The translations under genes and the position numbers were made by a program. 64,000 bases of DNA from positions 9,548,001 through 9,612,000 of the forward strand of contig NC_066296.1 in the NCBI RefSeq assembly GCF_905404315.1. The letters are read 5' to 3'. Shown here in pieces: positions 33,640-44,974 of this stretch (its first letter is position 1; each line of letters opens with the position of its first letter). The notes beneath the pieces are model-generated. The model saw only the letters and a list, made by a program, of their open reading frames with translations. It was not told where the DNA came from and did not search any database. Source of the stretch: Leptidea sinapis (taxonomy: Eukaryota; Arthropoda; Insecta; Lepidoptera; Pieridae).

Positions 33640-35080
33640 TTCAAGTTGCTAACTTAATTGTGTTAATAAAATTTGTCTGCAAAGTAGGAAAGTTAATATT
33701 ATAATTGTTGGAGTTATGAGGCTGATTGTACACTGAGAGAAAATAATCCGAAAAGCTGTTACAGACCTCTTGGCCACCGTCAGCCACAATATCGCCATAT
33801 GATACCTGGGCGGGCAACCCCTTATCATTGCGCAAAGCGTTAGTGTACGACCAAAAAAACTTAGGATTACTTTTAATTGAATTTTCACATTTTTCAATGT
33901 ATCGAGTCCAGCATTGTTTTTGAATATATTTTTGTCATTTTCTAAGTACGGAAAATGAATCATAATCTAACTTATTACTAAATATTTTCCATAGGCGATG
34001 GTATTTAGCTTTTTCTTTAATAATTTTGATTAGGGGTTTACTAAACCAAACCAGGTAACGGCGGTCATTAGACATTGCTTGTGGAACCTCGTCATCAATT
34101 ATGTTCTGTAATACCTCATAATAGCTTGTCACTATGTCGTTAATATTGGTGCATTTAAATAAAAAGGACCAATCTATAGAACATAACCGAGATTTAATGA
34201 CGTCATAATTAGCCTTCTTAAAGTTGTAAATTTTATAAACTGGATCCTTTAATATATTATTGTTTAGTAAGTTAGGTATTTCTAAGTCTAAAGTGGGGTG
34301 ATGTGGCATATCCTCACGCGTCAGAGGGAGGTTGCAACGAGTGCATAGTACTTCCAAAGTGCAAAAAATAAGATCGAGGAATCTGTTGTCACCATTTATA
34401 ATCGTGTTATATTGATCCAAACCAAGATTAGAGAGAGAATTCAAGAAAATTTGCTGCAGCTCATTGGATACATTTAGAGGCAAACGGAAGGGTCTGTCCG
34501 GATTATCTATCCAAGTAATTTCATAAAAATTAAAATCTCCTAAAACAATATAGTCATCCGCAGGATTTGTTTCTATAAAATGGCATAAGTATGTCGTTAG
34601 GTGTTTAACTTGAGCATCGTGAACCTCCAGTCAGCCAGTCAGATAGGCACAGATGACATGCAAATCGCGCGCGGCACAGAGAGCGCGGGCCGGCAGCACT
34701 ACGTGCATCAGATCATAGGCAGCATCAGACGGAGCGGGTGCGGGCAGAGGACGTGCGGCGAGCTCGCGGCGCGTCAGCAGCATGACGCCGCCGCCGACCG
34801 CTCGGGTGCCGCCTACCACTGGCCCGTCACGCCTGTGCACGTCATACCGGTTATCACTTACCTCTGTATCTAGGATGCTATCTAACAGCCAAGTTTCGCA
34901 AATAGCGACCACGTGATAGTCGTGAAGAAGTAGCCCGTGTTTAAACTCTGTGAGTTTGCCGCGAATGCTACGTGAGTTTTGAAAATATAACTTAAAAGTC
35001 ATCGTAGTAAAATGGTAAAAATAAATATAGAAAGAAAATATAACTACCGTAGCATTTTGTGCGGATGACAATTAAATTAA
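33640..35080 (-). pseudogene. LINE ORF2 endonuclease region, 3'-truncated
   Basis: The minus strand from about 35010 reads LYFQNSRSIRGKLTEFKHGL and HDYHVVAICETWLLDS, the first motifs of an APE-type endonuclease. VGGGVMLLTRRELAARPLPA follows. After a shift near 34630 come DDYIVLGDFNFYEITW (34510-34560, the GDFN motif) and NRFLDLIFCTLEV. The linker toward the RT follows (33935-34483), then SYGDIVADGGQEVCNSFSDY to about 33645, where the copy stops beside the TACGATAAT element. The RT palm is missing. ORF1 lies just upstream (35220-35480). It preserves a 5' half, the reverse of most LINE copies here, so the 3' half was probably lost by deletion or later insertion. Confidence 0.8.
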
Positions 35081-35108
35081 ATAAAAAATTAGACTGAACA
35101 AGTGTAAG

Positions 35109-35137
35109 TGTGTGTTGTGTTGTGTTGTGTTGTGTCG
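35109..35137. repeat. (TGTGT)n short tandem repeat
   Basis: Repeated TGTGT units in the spacer between ORF1 and ORF2 of the LINE. Confidence 0.85.
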
Positions 35138-35219
35138 TAAGTTTAGTGTGTGTGTATGTGCTGAGGTTACAATGCAAGTATCATACAGGACAGATAAATG
35201 TGTACATTTATAAAAAAGG

Positions 35220-35480
35220 ATAAATATTATTTGAAGGACAAAGTATCCGTTGTAAACATTTTCTAGTGACTCTTCTTTAGCCTGAGCAATTGTTCCAAAT
35301 TGAAGACTCAAGTAGCGGGAGCCTTGTCGTGTTGCCTTACATATATTTTTGCATTCCGTGTCCATACGTACTGAAACCCCAATTCCTTACATTTGTTCCT
35401 GGTGGCCTTAAGCAGTGCTTTATTCATGGGGGTGAGATGCTCGTTGACAAATATAGGTTTACTTTCACCAGGGATTTATG
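35220..35480 (-). pseudogene. LINE ORF1, FP-type C-terminal domain
   Basis: The minus strand reads KPIFVNEHLTPMNKALLKAT, RNKCKELGFQYVWTRNAKIY and VRQHDKAPAT. This is the C-terminal domain shared by insect LINE ORF1 proteins and the baculovirus FP protein, thought to serve in nucleic-acid binding. Its place, 200 bases upstream of the endonuclease ORF on the same strand, identifies it as ORF1 of that LINE and not as viral DNA. The N-terminal part is not recognisable and frames shift near 35440. Confidence 0.65.
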
Positions 35481-36032
35481 TCGAGATCTTAAATATTACA
35501 ATGTGTCCTCTATCAAGCTTACATTAAAAGCATGCAAAAACTTAACACTTATTTAAATATTCATTAATACTATAAAATAAAAATATTTTCAAGCAGCCAT
35601 TTAAAGAGTCTTGGTATAAACATTTTATTTGACAGTATTTTCAAGTTAACAAGTTTTTTGGGCAACAAAAACTCGCTGAACATATCAACCATTACCCCAT
35701 ATTAGTAGTCCAAATGATGCAGCGTATCCATGATAGGCCATAAGGGATAGCTTGTGTGACCCTATTCTTCTTAACCTATTAAGTACGAAGATAAAACGAT
35801 TCATTTTGTATTAAACTTAGTCTATATGACTAGAATGAATGAAGACCATACCCGATCATTTAGAAGATGGTGACAATCATATTTAATAGGATGTCGAATG
35901 TCAAAATATCGGTGTTGAAAAAAGGAATGACTAGAAATTCAACAGCTTATTGTTAATACCAAAGGTGTTAAGGTACTAATTTAACACAATATAATGGTAA
36001 TATCAAATCCTTATCAGAGTGTGTAGTTATAG
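35481..36032. other. No gene seen
   Basis: Nothing recognisable. Confidence 0.5.
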
Positions 36033-36175
36033 TTTGACGACCCCTATAACCCAGTGGTTAAGGACCCAACTGAGTTAGAGAACAATTTATATTATGAATA
36101 TGAATGTTTGTTTCTTAGTCATGGATTTATTATAAACATAAGTATTTATGTATGTTTAAGTAAGTATATTCAAAA
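36033..36175 (+). mobile_element. tRNA-derived SINE, left part of a split copy
   Basis: Matches 5150-5290: GACGACCCCTATAACCCAGT, GGTTAAGGACCC and TTATGTATGTTTAAGTAAGT. About 20 bases of the box B region are deleted. It stops at about 36172. Confidence 0.75.
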
Positions 36176-36242
36176 TTTATGAACATAATATAAAGTGTTA
36201 TTCAGATATGTAACCTATATATTTTATCATATATAAGAGAAA

Positions 36243-36780
36243 ACAAATCTTATAACTATATTTACAATACTGTGACTACATAAATTTACATAAAATAACA
36301 TAAATTTTGCCGCTCTTAATATACCAGCTGTTTTAGAGCCAAATGGTCGTCCGATTGCAAGCGTCCTCATGGAACGACGCTGGTGGCTTTGGCACGGGGA
36401 AGGGCGCTGGTGTGGGACGTGACATGCGTCGACATTCTGGCTTCTTCTATGTCCAAGTTACGTCAGTTGGTGCTGGGGCTGCTGCTTCGACTGCTGAAGA
36501 CGGCAAGCGTCGCAAATTTGTTGGTCTCAGTGAGTCATACATCTTTGTGCCGTTTCGTGTCGAGACACTTGGCCCGTGGTGCCCAGACGCCTCTGGGAGA
36601 ATGTTCAAAATACTATCTTCGCGCCTCAATAAGGCTACTGGAAACCCAAGCGCTGGCAGCTATCTCGGTCATCGAATCAGCCCTGCTATCCAACGCGGAA
36701 ATGCTGCCAGTATTCATGGTACGCTTCCACGTAATGATAGTTTTAATTTTATGTAGTAAGTATATTGTATTAAATATTAT
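36243..36780 (+). pseudogene. C-family retroelement C-terminal domain, longest copy
   Basis: Two frames together give MALARGRALVWDVTCVDILA, then VQVTSVGAGAAASTAEDGKR, RKFVGLSESYIFVPFRVETL, GPWCPDASGRMFKILSSRLN, KATGNPSAGSYLGHRISPAI and QRGNAASIHGTLPRNDSFNF to a stop. The order (basic strand, W-D-V-T-C-V-D-T-like core, then VETLGPW and AIQRGNA) is a domain I recall downstream of reverse transcriptases in several eukaryotic retroelements. The W-D-V core could belong to a nuclease fold, but I cannot show that. One frame shift near 36450. Oddly, its first 45 bases match the 3' tail of the 21440 copy in inverted sense, so the insertion is rearranged. It lies inside the split SINE. Confidence 0.65.
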
Positions 36781-36790
36781 ATATCAATTA

Positions 36791-38145
36791 AGGTCAGTCG
36801 TAAATAATGGATAATCCGATAAGTGGAGGTAACCCCGATGTCAGGCTACAATCAAATCTAGTTTTTTCGTCAGTTTTTCCAACAGTGTAAAAATTATGCA
36901 TACTTTTAGTTTTTTTCTAAATTTTTGCTCCTTTGATCATTCAATGGGTTGCCATTTCTTTAAAATAAGGTATTTTTGTGTATTTTTTTTTTGCATTGTA
37001 CTCCTAAAAACTTGTTTTATTAAATTTAATTACAATTATAGCCGTTGTTATCGTAAAATATTATTAAAACTGACATTTTAAGTAATTTTTTTCCGTTTTT
37101 TTGTAATTACTTGTAGATTTGACCCTTGATTGTGAAAAAAAAAGTATGGTGCTATAGCTGCCCATTATCTTAAAAACATGGCTAGTATGTGTAGATTCTT
37201 AAAAGGTATAATAGTGGGTACCTTAGCAAATAATATTAGCTCCAGGAGCAAAAGAACTAAGCTAGGTCGGGATTTCAATTTCCCAAGTAATGTCATAATT
37301 TTCGTGATTTAAGCTATAACACACCAAGACATGATTTTATTCCATTAAGAATGCAATTTTAATCTAAATAGTATCTAATCATCTGTTAATTTGCATTCTT
37401 AAAAAATACATGCGACTATGTGTAACCAGTTACTACAAGTTTATTCCAAATTCAAAGGGATCTTCAGGTAAAAAAAACAACAAAGACGGTTATATACCCT
37501 GAAGATCCCTTTGAATTTGGAATAAACTTGTAGTAACTGGTTACACATAGTCGCATGTATTTTTTACGAATGCAAATTAACAGATGAATAAAATCATGTC
37601 TTGGTGTGTTATAGCTTAAATCACGAAAATTATGACATTACTTGAGAAATTGAAATCCCGACCTAGCTTAGTTCTTTTGCTCCTGGAGCTAATATTATTT
37701 GCTAAGGTACCCACTATCATATCATCATACCTTTTCAGAATCTACACATACTAGCCATGTTTTTAAGATAATGGGCAGCTATAGCACCATACTTTTTTTT
37801 TCCACAATCAAGGGTCAAAACTACAAGTAATTACAAAAAACTGAAAAAAATTACTTAAAATGTAAGATTTAATAATATTTTACAATAAAAACGGCTATAA
37901 ATGTAATTAAATTTAATAAAACAAGTCTTTAGGAGTACGATGACAAAAAAATACATAAAAATACCTAATTTTAAAGAAATGGCAACCGATTGAATGATCA
38001 AAGGAGCAAAAATTTAGAAAAAAACTAAAAGTTTGCATCATTTATACACTGTTGGTAAAACTGACGTAAAAACTAGATTTTATTGTAGCCTGACATCGGG
38101 GTTACCTCCACTTATCGGATTATCCATTATTTACGACAGACCCTG
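36791..38145. repeat. 1,355-base near-perfect palindrome, Tc1/mariner-like ends
   Basis: The left arm (36791-37469) and right arm (37495-38145) are inverted copies along their whole length, with a loop of about 25 bases. Anchors that match in inverted sense include GGATAATCCGATAAGTGGAG at the outer end and CCAAATTCAAAGGGATCTTC at the centre. The left arm carries one extra block of about 36 bases near 37343-37378. The right end reads in inverted sense CAGGGTCTGTCGTAAATAAT and is followed by TA, which fits Tc1/mariner-type ends. The arms hold no coding frame. It is a foldback element or giant MITE, and its RNA would form one long hairpin. Confidence 0.9.
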
Positions 38146-38222
38146 TACATAGTACAGGTTACGCTTAGTTTGGGGCAAAATAATTTGTGTAATAAAAGTG
38201 TGTCAATATTTATTTATATTTA
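38146..38222 (+). mobile_element. tRNA-derived SINE, displaced tail
   Basis: ACATAGTACAGG, GGGCAAAATAATTTGTGTAA and GTGTGTCAATATTTAT match the tail of the SINE at 5300-5375. It begins exactly where the palindrome ends. Confidence 0.75.
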
Positions 38223-39239
38223 GTTAGATGTGGTTAGGAGTGTACGGAATACTTTGAAGAGATATTTCACAATAAAATGAAAAAATATTCCACCAAAAGA
38301 TATTTTTTATTCAAAATACATACTTACTGAATAACAAATAATATCCCCAAAACAAAGCGGGTGTATCTCACAACTAATACAAAACAGTTCTCATGAGTGT
38401 TCTTTTTGCATTTATTATCCCATTAAAAGTTTTCTAAATAAGATTAATATATGTTTTACGCAATAATTCTTCAAAAATATGCTCTTAAGAATTTACATTG
38501 CAGGCCAAGATGCCAGTATCATATACATTTACGACAGTCCTTAGATCCGTTATACAAAGTCTAAGGAAACTTTTTCGCTTATATTTTTTCCATTACGAGT
38601 CTCCCGGGAATGATTTCCTGCTCTTTTGAAGTCGTGACGAAAAGACAGACGCACCCGTCAACAACATAAATATAGCATAAATATTATACTGGACCAAGTT
38701 TTATTACGCATATATTATCAATTTACTTGATTATTGATTTAAAACATTTAGATCCTCAGATAATATAGATATATGTCTAGATAGAGCCTCTTGCCGCTAG
38801 ACAACCGATGAAAACAGGCCAGATTTATTACTTTATGTGCGTGACAAGTTATTTCTTACACTCGCGATGTATCTCACTTTGTGTGTAGTGCACGTGCATT
38901 GCTCAGAATAGAGGTTAACTGTCAACCTAAATTTGTTCAATTATTTATAATTACATAATCCACAGCTCTTAAAAAGATTTAAATTTTACATAAAAATATT
39001 ATCTGACAGCCAAAATGAGATTTACATTTTAATGGCCTGAATTTTAGGCAATCGTAACACACCATTATTGTATTCGGACAGTTGCTAGGCAATATATATA
39101 TATACACAAATATGTATGCGTTTTTATCTACGTTTTCACAGCCTTCATAGTCTTTCTAGACGTATAAATGATCTACGTTTTGTGCCTGTGGTGATTAAAT
39201 ATTTAAGTTGAGTACTAATGTGCAAAGATGACATTCAAT
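38223..39239. other. No gene seen
   Basis: AT-rich, with a short TA repeat near 39093. Nothing recognisable. Confidence 0.5.
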
Positions 39240-40250
39240 GATGATGCTCCGTTCTGCGCCCTTCAGGCGATTTAATAAGAACCACCTGTTATGAAGAGGT
39301 GCAACAAATATTAAAAAGCTTCACTCCAAGAACGCCCCGGGCCGGATTTGGACAATAGGGTCCATTCTCCCACTCTATTCTCGCTCTTCACGAGTGATCA
39401 TAGAGTTTCCCAAGTTTCCGAGTGTCCAGCTCGCTCAGTACGCTGACGATACGGCACTCTAGTGCTTCAAGCCGCCGTCGATGAACTAGGCAACTGGTTC
39501 AAAAAAAGGCGGATTGAAGTGAACCCCACCAAGAGTGCATCGGTACTCTTTGGTACGTGGATAGCATCGGAGCTAAAAACAACATTATTTAAGTGTATGA
39601 AATACCCATACCGTGGCTGATTCATTACAAATATTTAGGAGTCACGTTCAACAGAAATATGCACTTCAAGAAACATAACGATACAGTATGCAGTAGAGCC
39701 CGATTTGTACTCAGTCGCCTTTATCCACTTGTGTGCGGGCGAAGCAAACTTCTGCGCAAACACAAAGTGACGCTGATAAAACCATCGTACGGCCCTTACT
39801 AAATACCGCAAGCGTCGTATTTGCCGCACACCCGACCGAGCTACTTGCGCCGTTTGCAAGAAGTTCAGAATAAATTCACGCGCAAGGCAACCGGAGCCCC
39901 GTGGTTGGCCCTTTACCGCGATATTGAGCTGCCGACAATTGCGCAACGCTTTGAAAAGATATCGCGATGCATTTTTGACAAGGAGCCTAACCATCCCAAC
40001 ATCTTGGTTAGGAAGGCATGTGGGTACACTCCGCTTCACCATAGTATTAACGTCCCCGGCACGTCACGGTAGACCCTAATGACGATGTCATTACCGCTAA
40101 AGCGAACCAACATAAAAACCGACACAGACGCACACACACCGCCTTCGCAGGCGTAGGCGCAGTCTTTCACAGCAAACCGCTGGCTCTAGTCACTCTAGAT
40201 ACAACAAACTAGATACAACCAAGCACACAGATTGTTTTGATACCCGACGA
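39240..40250 (+). pseudogene. Jockey-type LINE reverse transcriptase C-terminal half
   Basis: Shifting frames give GSILSPLLFSLF-like sequence near 39360, VQLAQYADDTAL with the YADD box near 39425-39460, AVDELGNWFKKRRIEVNPTK, HYKYLGVTFNRNMHFKKHND, CSRARFVLSRLYPLVCGRSK, RPSYLRRLQEVQNKFTRKAT and ERFEKISRCIFDKEPNHPNI (read as QRFEK) to a stop at about 40072. This is the order palm, thumb, C-terminus of a Jockey-clade LINE. A CA-rich untranslated region follows. Several frame breaks; inactive. It is a different family from the RT at the window start. Confidence 0.8.
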
Positions 40251-40559
40251 GACATCAGTCCTCTTCCCTTAATAGTTTCACTCCACTCTCACTCTCACAA
40301 CATACACACATACATACACACTTAGACAATACATTACCGCACTCACCGGCGAGTGTATTTATTATATATATATATACATTTCCCGGTGATAAATCTAAAA
40401 TTTTCGGTGATAAATCTTCAAGCAAAACTGGGTTGGTAAAGGTCTGAAGCAAAGCTGTAAAACAAAAAGAAGACTGCGTTATATTTGCTACAAACTGAAA
40501 ACCAAGAGAGACAAAAATAAATACCTAACATATTCAAAAATTTTAAAAAACTGTATTTA
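40251..40559. other. No gene seen
   Basis: Contains a short TA microsatellite at about 40362-40377. Nothing else recognisable. Confidence 0.5.
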
Positions 40560-41210
40560 TAATTCAAAAAGAAAGGTCAACATTAAATATATAATAATTG
40601 AAAGTCTGATATTAGCAATTATCGTCCAATAAAATTAATCTCTAACTTTTCAAAGGTTTTTGAAAAATGCATTCACAAAAGATTGATAGAATTTTGCCTC
40701 AAATTTAATGTAATTAATACTGATCAGTATGGATTCCAGAAAGAGAAGTCGACGACTCAAGCAATGTTTTCACTACTACAGAAAATCTTATCTAATCTCA
40801 ACAAGAAGAAGATCAAAAAATAGCTCAGTAGTCCAGCTACTGAGCTATTTTTTGATCTTTCAAAGGCTTTCGACACAGTTTCTCACCCTATATTAATTAA
40901 AAACTTGAAGATCATGGTATACGAGAGGAACCACCATTGAATGGTTAACTTCATACCTTTCAAACAGACCTCAATATGTTATCATACCGAAATTTGATGA
41001 GTATAACGAGATGAAGTCATACGCATCTGGCCACAAATTAACTAAATACGGGGTTCCTCAGGGAAGTGTTCTTGGCCCGTTTCTATTTCTAATTTATATT
41101 AATGACATTTTAAACATAACAAGATACAAATGTGTCCTCTTTGCAGACGATGTTTCCATAGTTGTGGCTTCGGACAAAATGCCTCCGTAAGTGATCATGA
41201 ATCTGAAATA
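40560..41210 (+). pseudogene. LINE reverse transcriptase palm remnant
   Basis: Readable pieces are YRPIKLISNFSKVFEKCIHK, DQYGFQKEKSTTQAMFSLLQ, FFDLSKAFDTVSH, YGVPQGSVLGPFLFLIYIND and CVLFADDVSIVVAS. These are palm motifs in correct order, with the FADD catalytic box intact near 41140. Frame shifts lie between them, and a 47-base hairpin interrupts the frame before motif A. No endonuclease or C-terminus is attached. Confidence 0.85.
40811..40857. repeat. Perfect 21-base hairpin inside the RT
   Basis: GATCAAAAAATAGCTCAGTA plus G at 40811-40831 is the exact reverse complement of 40837-40857, with a five-base loop TCCAG. The right arm is the natural coding sequence before DLSKAFD. The left arm introduces a stop (TAG) and looks like an inverted copy. 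Confidence 0.9.
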
Positions 41211-42199
41211 AACATGACGATTAATTCAATTAGTTAATGGATTAGACATAAAAACCTGAAGATAAATCTGGCAAAGACAAATTATGTTCAATTTAACGCA
41301 ACTAAACGCGAAACCACAATTCTAAATGTTAATTATAATTACCTTTAAATTAATTATATACTATATTATATTTCTTATTTATTTTTCCTTTCAAAATTAT
41401 TAAACTACTACTCATCTTGTGCATTATAATAGTCAGACATACAAATTCTTGAACTATGGAATAACAGACCGATACACGGGGAGTACTAATATCCTAAACA
41501 CAGGGAAACTTAGTTAGGAGTTAGAGCTCAGCCATGTACTAGTAGATTGTTGTCATAATGTAGACTACATACCTACCACTCCAGCAAAATATCAATTTTC
41601 TGGGAAGGCACCAGCTTTTATGTCTGCTTCACATAAAACCTACTGTCTGTATGTGCCTAGGTTCTTTAAGAAGTCCTAGCAATAAAAACTTCGTACCTAC
41701 TTGTCTAGATGCACTTACCAAACATAAGTATATAGGCTTCTTAATGTTTGTATCTAAAGGTTGTGATGATGTATAATGTTGTGTAGTAGGTATTATGAGT
41801 ATGTAGTAGTATGTACATGGCTTTTTTGTATAATACGTTTTTCTTTTGAGACAAAATAAAATATTTGTATTTGTATTTGTAATTATAATACCACCACTGT
41901 TAACACAGCAAATCAAACGAAGTTTTTGCTCCTGGATGACACCATTAGATGGGAATCACATATTTCTAACGTTCATGTTATTTTTGGAATCGGTGTCCTT
42001 CAGCCGCGATCCGCTCTCGCCTCTCGCCTCCTCACAACTCAAGCACATCTCACCTATAACTATGTATGCAGTAACAAACCTATCTTGTATGACACCGACT
42101 CCAAAAATTACAATAATCGTATCTAGAATTAGATTAATTAATTAGGTTGTATAAAAATACGCAATTATTTTTATGCTTTTTATACGTATGTATATCAAA
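41211..42199. other. No supported gene; possible LINE tail
   Basis: AAAATAAAATATTTGTATTT with repeated TTTGTA units at 41855-41882 looks like the end of another LINE tail. The 95-99 residue frames over it have no motif. Confidence 0.4.
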
Positions 42200-42410
42200 T
42201 TTAAGATTTTTATGGTTTTTCTCATGGATGCCATTGTCAGATCTAGACCATTACAATTACAATGGCACCACACGGGAAGCACCAGCTTTCAAATAAAAAA
42301 AGAATTATCAAAATCGGTTCACCCAGTCAAAAGTTTTGAGGTAAGAAACATAAAAAAAAGAACATACCGACGAATTGAGAACCTCCTCCTTTTTTGAAGT
42401 CGGTTAAAAA
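42200..42410 (+). repeat. G-family repeat
   Basis: Contains ATGGATGCCATTGTCAGATC, AAAAGAATTATCAAAATCGG, CATACCGACGAATTGAGAAC and CTCCTCCTTTTTTGAAGTCG to GGTTAAAAAT. Same order as 10585-10745. Confidence 0.75.
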
Positions 42411-43319
42411 TATAACATTCGAAATTCAAATAATTCCGAATAGCTAGAAGTGAACTTTTAGTGTGCCCCATGAATTGTCTAATCATTCCTTTGGTCGATA
42501 AAAAAAATTAACGTCAGGGTGTCGTATTTGGGAGACGGTGTGCGCGCGCATGGTAGAAATTCAATCTGATATTTTTTCCTAACGCTCCAAAAAAATATAA
42601 CATCAAAAATATGGATGATTGATAAAACAAAGCAAGCACTTAGTTTGTGTCCGACTTCTGGGAACAAAGAATTTCTAATTTCCGCGCTCATTAGACAGCT
42701 CGTTCGGATTGCTTCGCTGGAAGTTGTAACAAAAACTCAAAGAAAATTGATGCGTAATGTTGACATCCGCTACGGAGTCTTAATCCAATTTGCGTCTTCA
42801 GGGTAGATTTGTTTCAATAACAAAAGTATTATATCGAGTTACGACTATGTAATGAGAATATTCTACAATCGCGTGAGTAACTCAATTAAAATTAAATTCA
42901 TATGCACACCTACGTACGGTTCAATCTAAACATTATTTTATCAAACTCCAATCTTATCTTAATTTTATTTTCGTATATTATTCGTAGTACTATTTAGTAA
43001 ATAAAGCGCTCTTATGTGTACAAAAACAGGACTATGCATTGAGACACTTTTAGTTTTAGTAATATTGTTTTCCCTATATCATCTCAAAATATGATAATGT
43101 TAAGGAAAAGTAAAACACCATTATATTGCTGAATATTTTAATTATTTAAATCAAGTGAGTTTTTTAAATATTAACGAATCATAATTAAAATATATATATA
43201 AATTTAAAGAATTCTTGCCATTTCGCCTTTCACCGAGTTTTGAATTAAGTATTTCTTAAAATAGAAGTCTATTTCAAACTAATACAACTACGTACGTACT
43301 ATTTAATAGAAATAATGAT
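42411..43319. other. No supported gene
   Basis: 42525-42605 resembles 2990-3065. A 63-residue frame at 42615-42806 has a protein-like mix but no motif that I recognise. Confidence 0.4.
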
Positions 43320-43500
43320 TTTTTGTGGAAAAAGAGGGCAAACGGTCATGAGGTTTACCTGATGGAAGTGATCACTGCCGCCCATAAAAACTGCACGACC
43401 GCAGGGCTTGCAGGTACTGGCCTTTCAGGAAAAGGTGTGGGAAGGGGAAGCAGAGTGGACCTACGGGGCTCTGGGGAGAAAAGGGAGTGGGCCTCCGTAA
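43320..43500 (-). mobile_element. J-like LINE 3' tail, diverged
   Basis: Plus strand reads AAAAGAGGGCAAACGGTCAT, GATGGAAGTGATCACTGCCG, CCCATAAAAACTGCACGACC and GGCCTTTCAGGAAAAGGTGT, the minus-sense tail of the J sister subfamily (compare the complement of 17560-17670). Confidence 0.55.
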
Positions 43501-43929
43501 TTCTCACTGACGTAATGAAATCATTCAAATATTTTGTCAAAGTCAAGCTGTAATTTCTTCATTGCATCTTTCAGATTTGCCCCGTAGGCTTGCTCACAGA
43601 TGTAACTACGTTTGGTGTGATAGTAATAATAGTGTAATAGCCTGATTACTGAGCCCTGTGCTGCACCTTTACATACAGATATTTAGTCACTTTATGTATT
43701 TTTTTATTCAACCAATGAATATTCTATTATCTAGGTAGCTTTTGCACCGCTCAAGGCAGTGTAGTAATGTGTGATGCTGTAAAGTGTCAAAACCCCTGCT
43801 ATAAACTAGAAATGCGACCATTACGTGTCTTTATTGTTTAGTTGTTTGTAAATTTTGTTTATAAATACACTGAGTAATTGTATTTTTTTGGTAAAAGCCA
43901 TATTTCGTGCTGTTTTTAGTATTTTTTTA
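43501..43929. other. No gene seen
   Basis: Nothing recognisable. Confidence 0.45.
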
Positions 43930-44974
43930 AGCTCTTGGATTTCCTTACAAATATACTTTTAGACTAGTTTGTCTATTATTGGAAGTATTGTTATTGGTCT
44001 GTAATTTTTCATAAACCTTTCGACTTACTTTTTTGAGGATAAGTCTTACTACACCAATCATTAAGTTACTTGGATAAATGAATTCACTTACATTTTTATT
44101 TATTAAATTCGCTTTAATTTGACTTATTTTTGTGCGTAATCTTATAACGTCTATGGCTTTTATACCGGCGAAGCTGGGAGATTTATTTACATTTATGGAT
44201 TGAATATTTTTTTCTATATCTGTTGCTGTTCTCAGACGCATTGATACATTTGCAGCATTATTATGTCTAGATCTACTTAGTAATATTTGTGAACATTTTG
44301 ATATATGATCTTTATAATTGTTAAGTTATTTGCAAAATTATTGGCTAAGTCAGCATTACCTATATTCTGGTTTCCAAATGCATTATAGGCTATAACATCA
44401 GCTTCGCTTTTTCCTACTTACGGTAAATTAATTAAGTATTCTTCATAGTTTCGTATGGTTTTTATTCTTCATTGCTATTTTTGATATTTGTAATTTGTTT
44501 TTGTTTTTTTTTTGTATCAATTTATTAGCTTTATATTTGGCTTTGTTATAGTCTTTTTTTAATTGTACGTTGTTACTATATTTTGTCCATTTATTGAATA
44601 ATATTTGATCTCTATAGTAATATAGTTACATTAATCAAGGATTGATTCAGAATTATTGTTTAATTCAGTTTCTACTATCGACTCTGTACAAATATCATTG
44701 AATTTTCTTGTTATGTTAAATGATATATATATATATATATGTATATATCATTTAACTCTAATTAAACCATTAAATCATTAAACTCTATTATTATTTAGGA
44801 AATCAGACTCACCATCACACGCGAGCCTGATTGCACGGTGATCAGCCGGTGTTGTGCCTAATGCCGATGTAAATCGAACCTGTGTATGTGATTTAGCATA
44901 AATGTGGTCGATACAAGATCTTCTTACGTGACCGTTTGATATCTTTATCCTTGTGTATTCCTTGTGTATATTTT

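Noticed and set aside
34601..34873. A 90-residue plus-strand frame rich in Gly and Arg
   Set aside because: It is the antisense shadow of the LINE endonuclease frame on the minus strand.
35072..35365. Baculovirus FP-protein-like sequence as an endogenous virus
   Set aside because: It lies directly upstream of a LINE endonuclease ORF on the same strand. The FP-type domain is a regular part of insect LINE ORF1.
36343..36814. Two overlapping frames of 137 and 143 residues, GC-richer than their surroundings, as a host gene
   Set aside because: They are two phases of one broken C-family retroelement domain that recurs three times elsewhere in the window.
36791..38145. CRISPR-like or tandem array
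   Set aside because: There is no periodic direct repeat; the structure is a single long inverted repeat.
43323..43553. Overlapping frames on both strands in a GC-rich patch
   Set aside because: The patch is a diverged J-type LINE tail; both frames are shadows of it.
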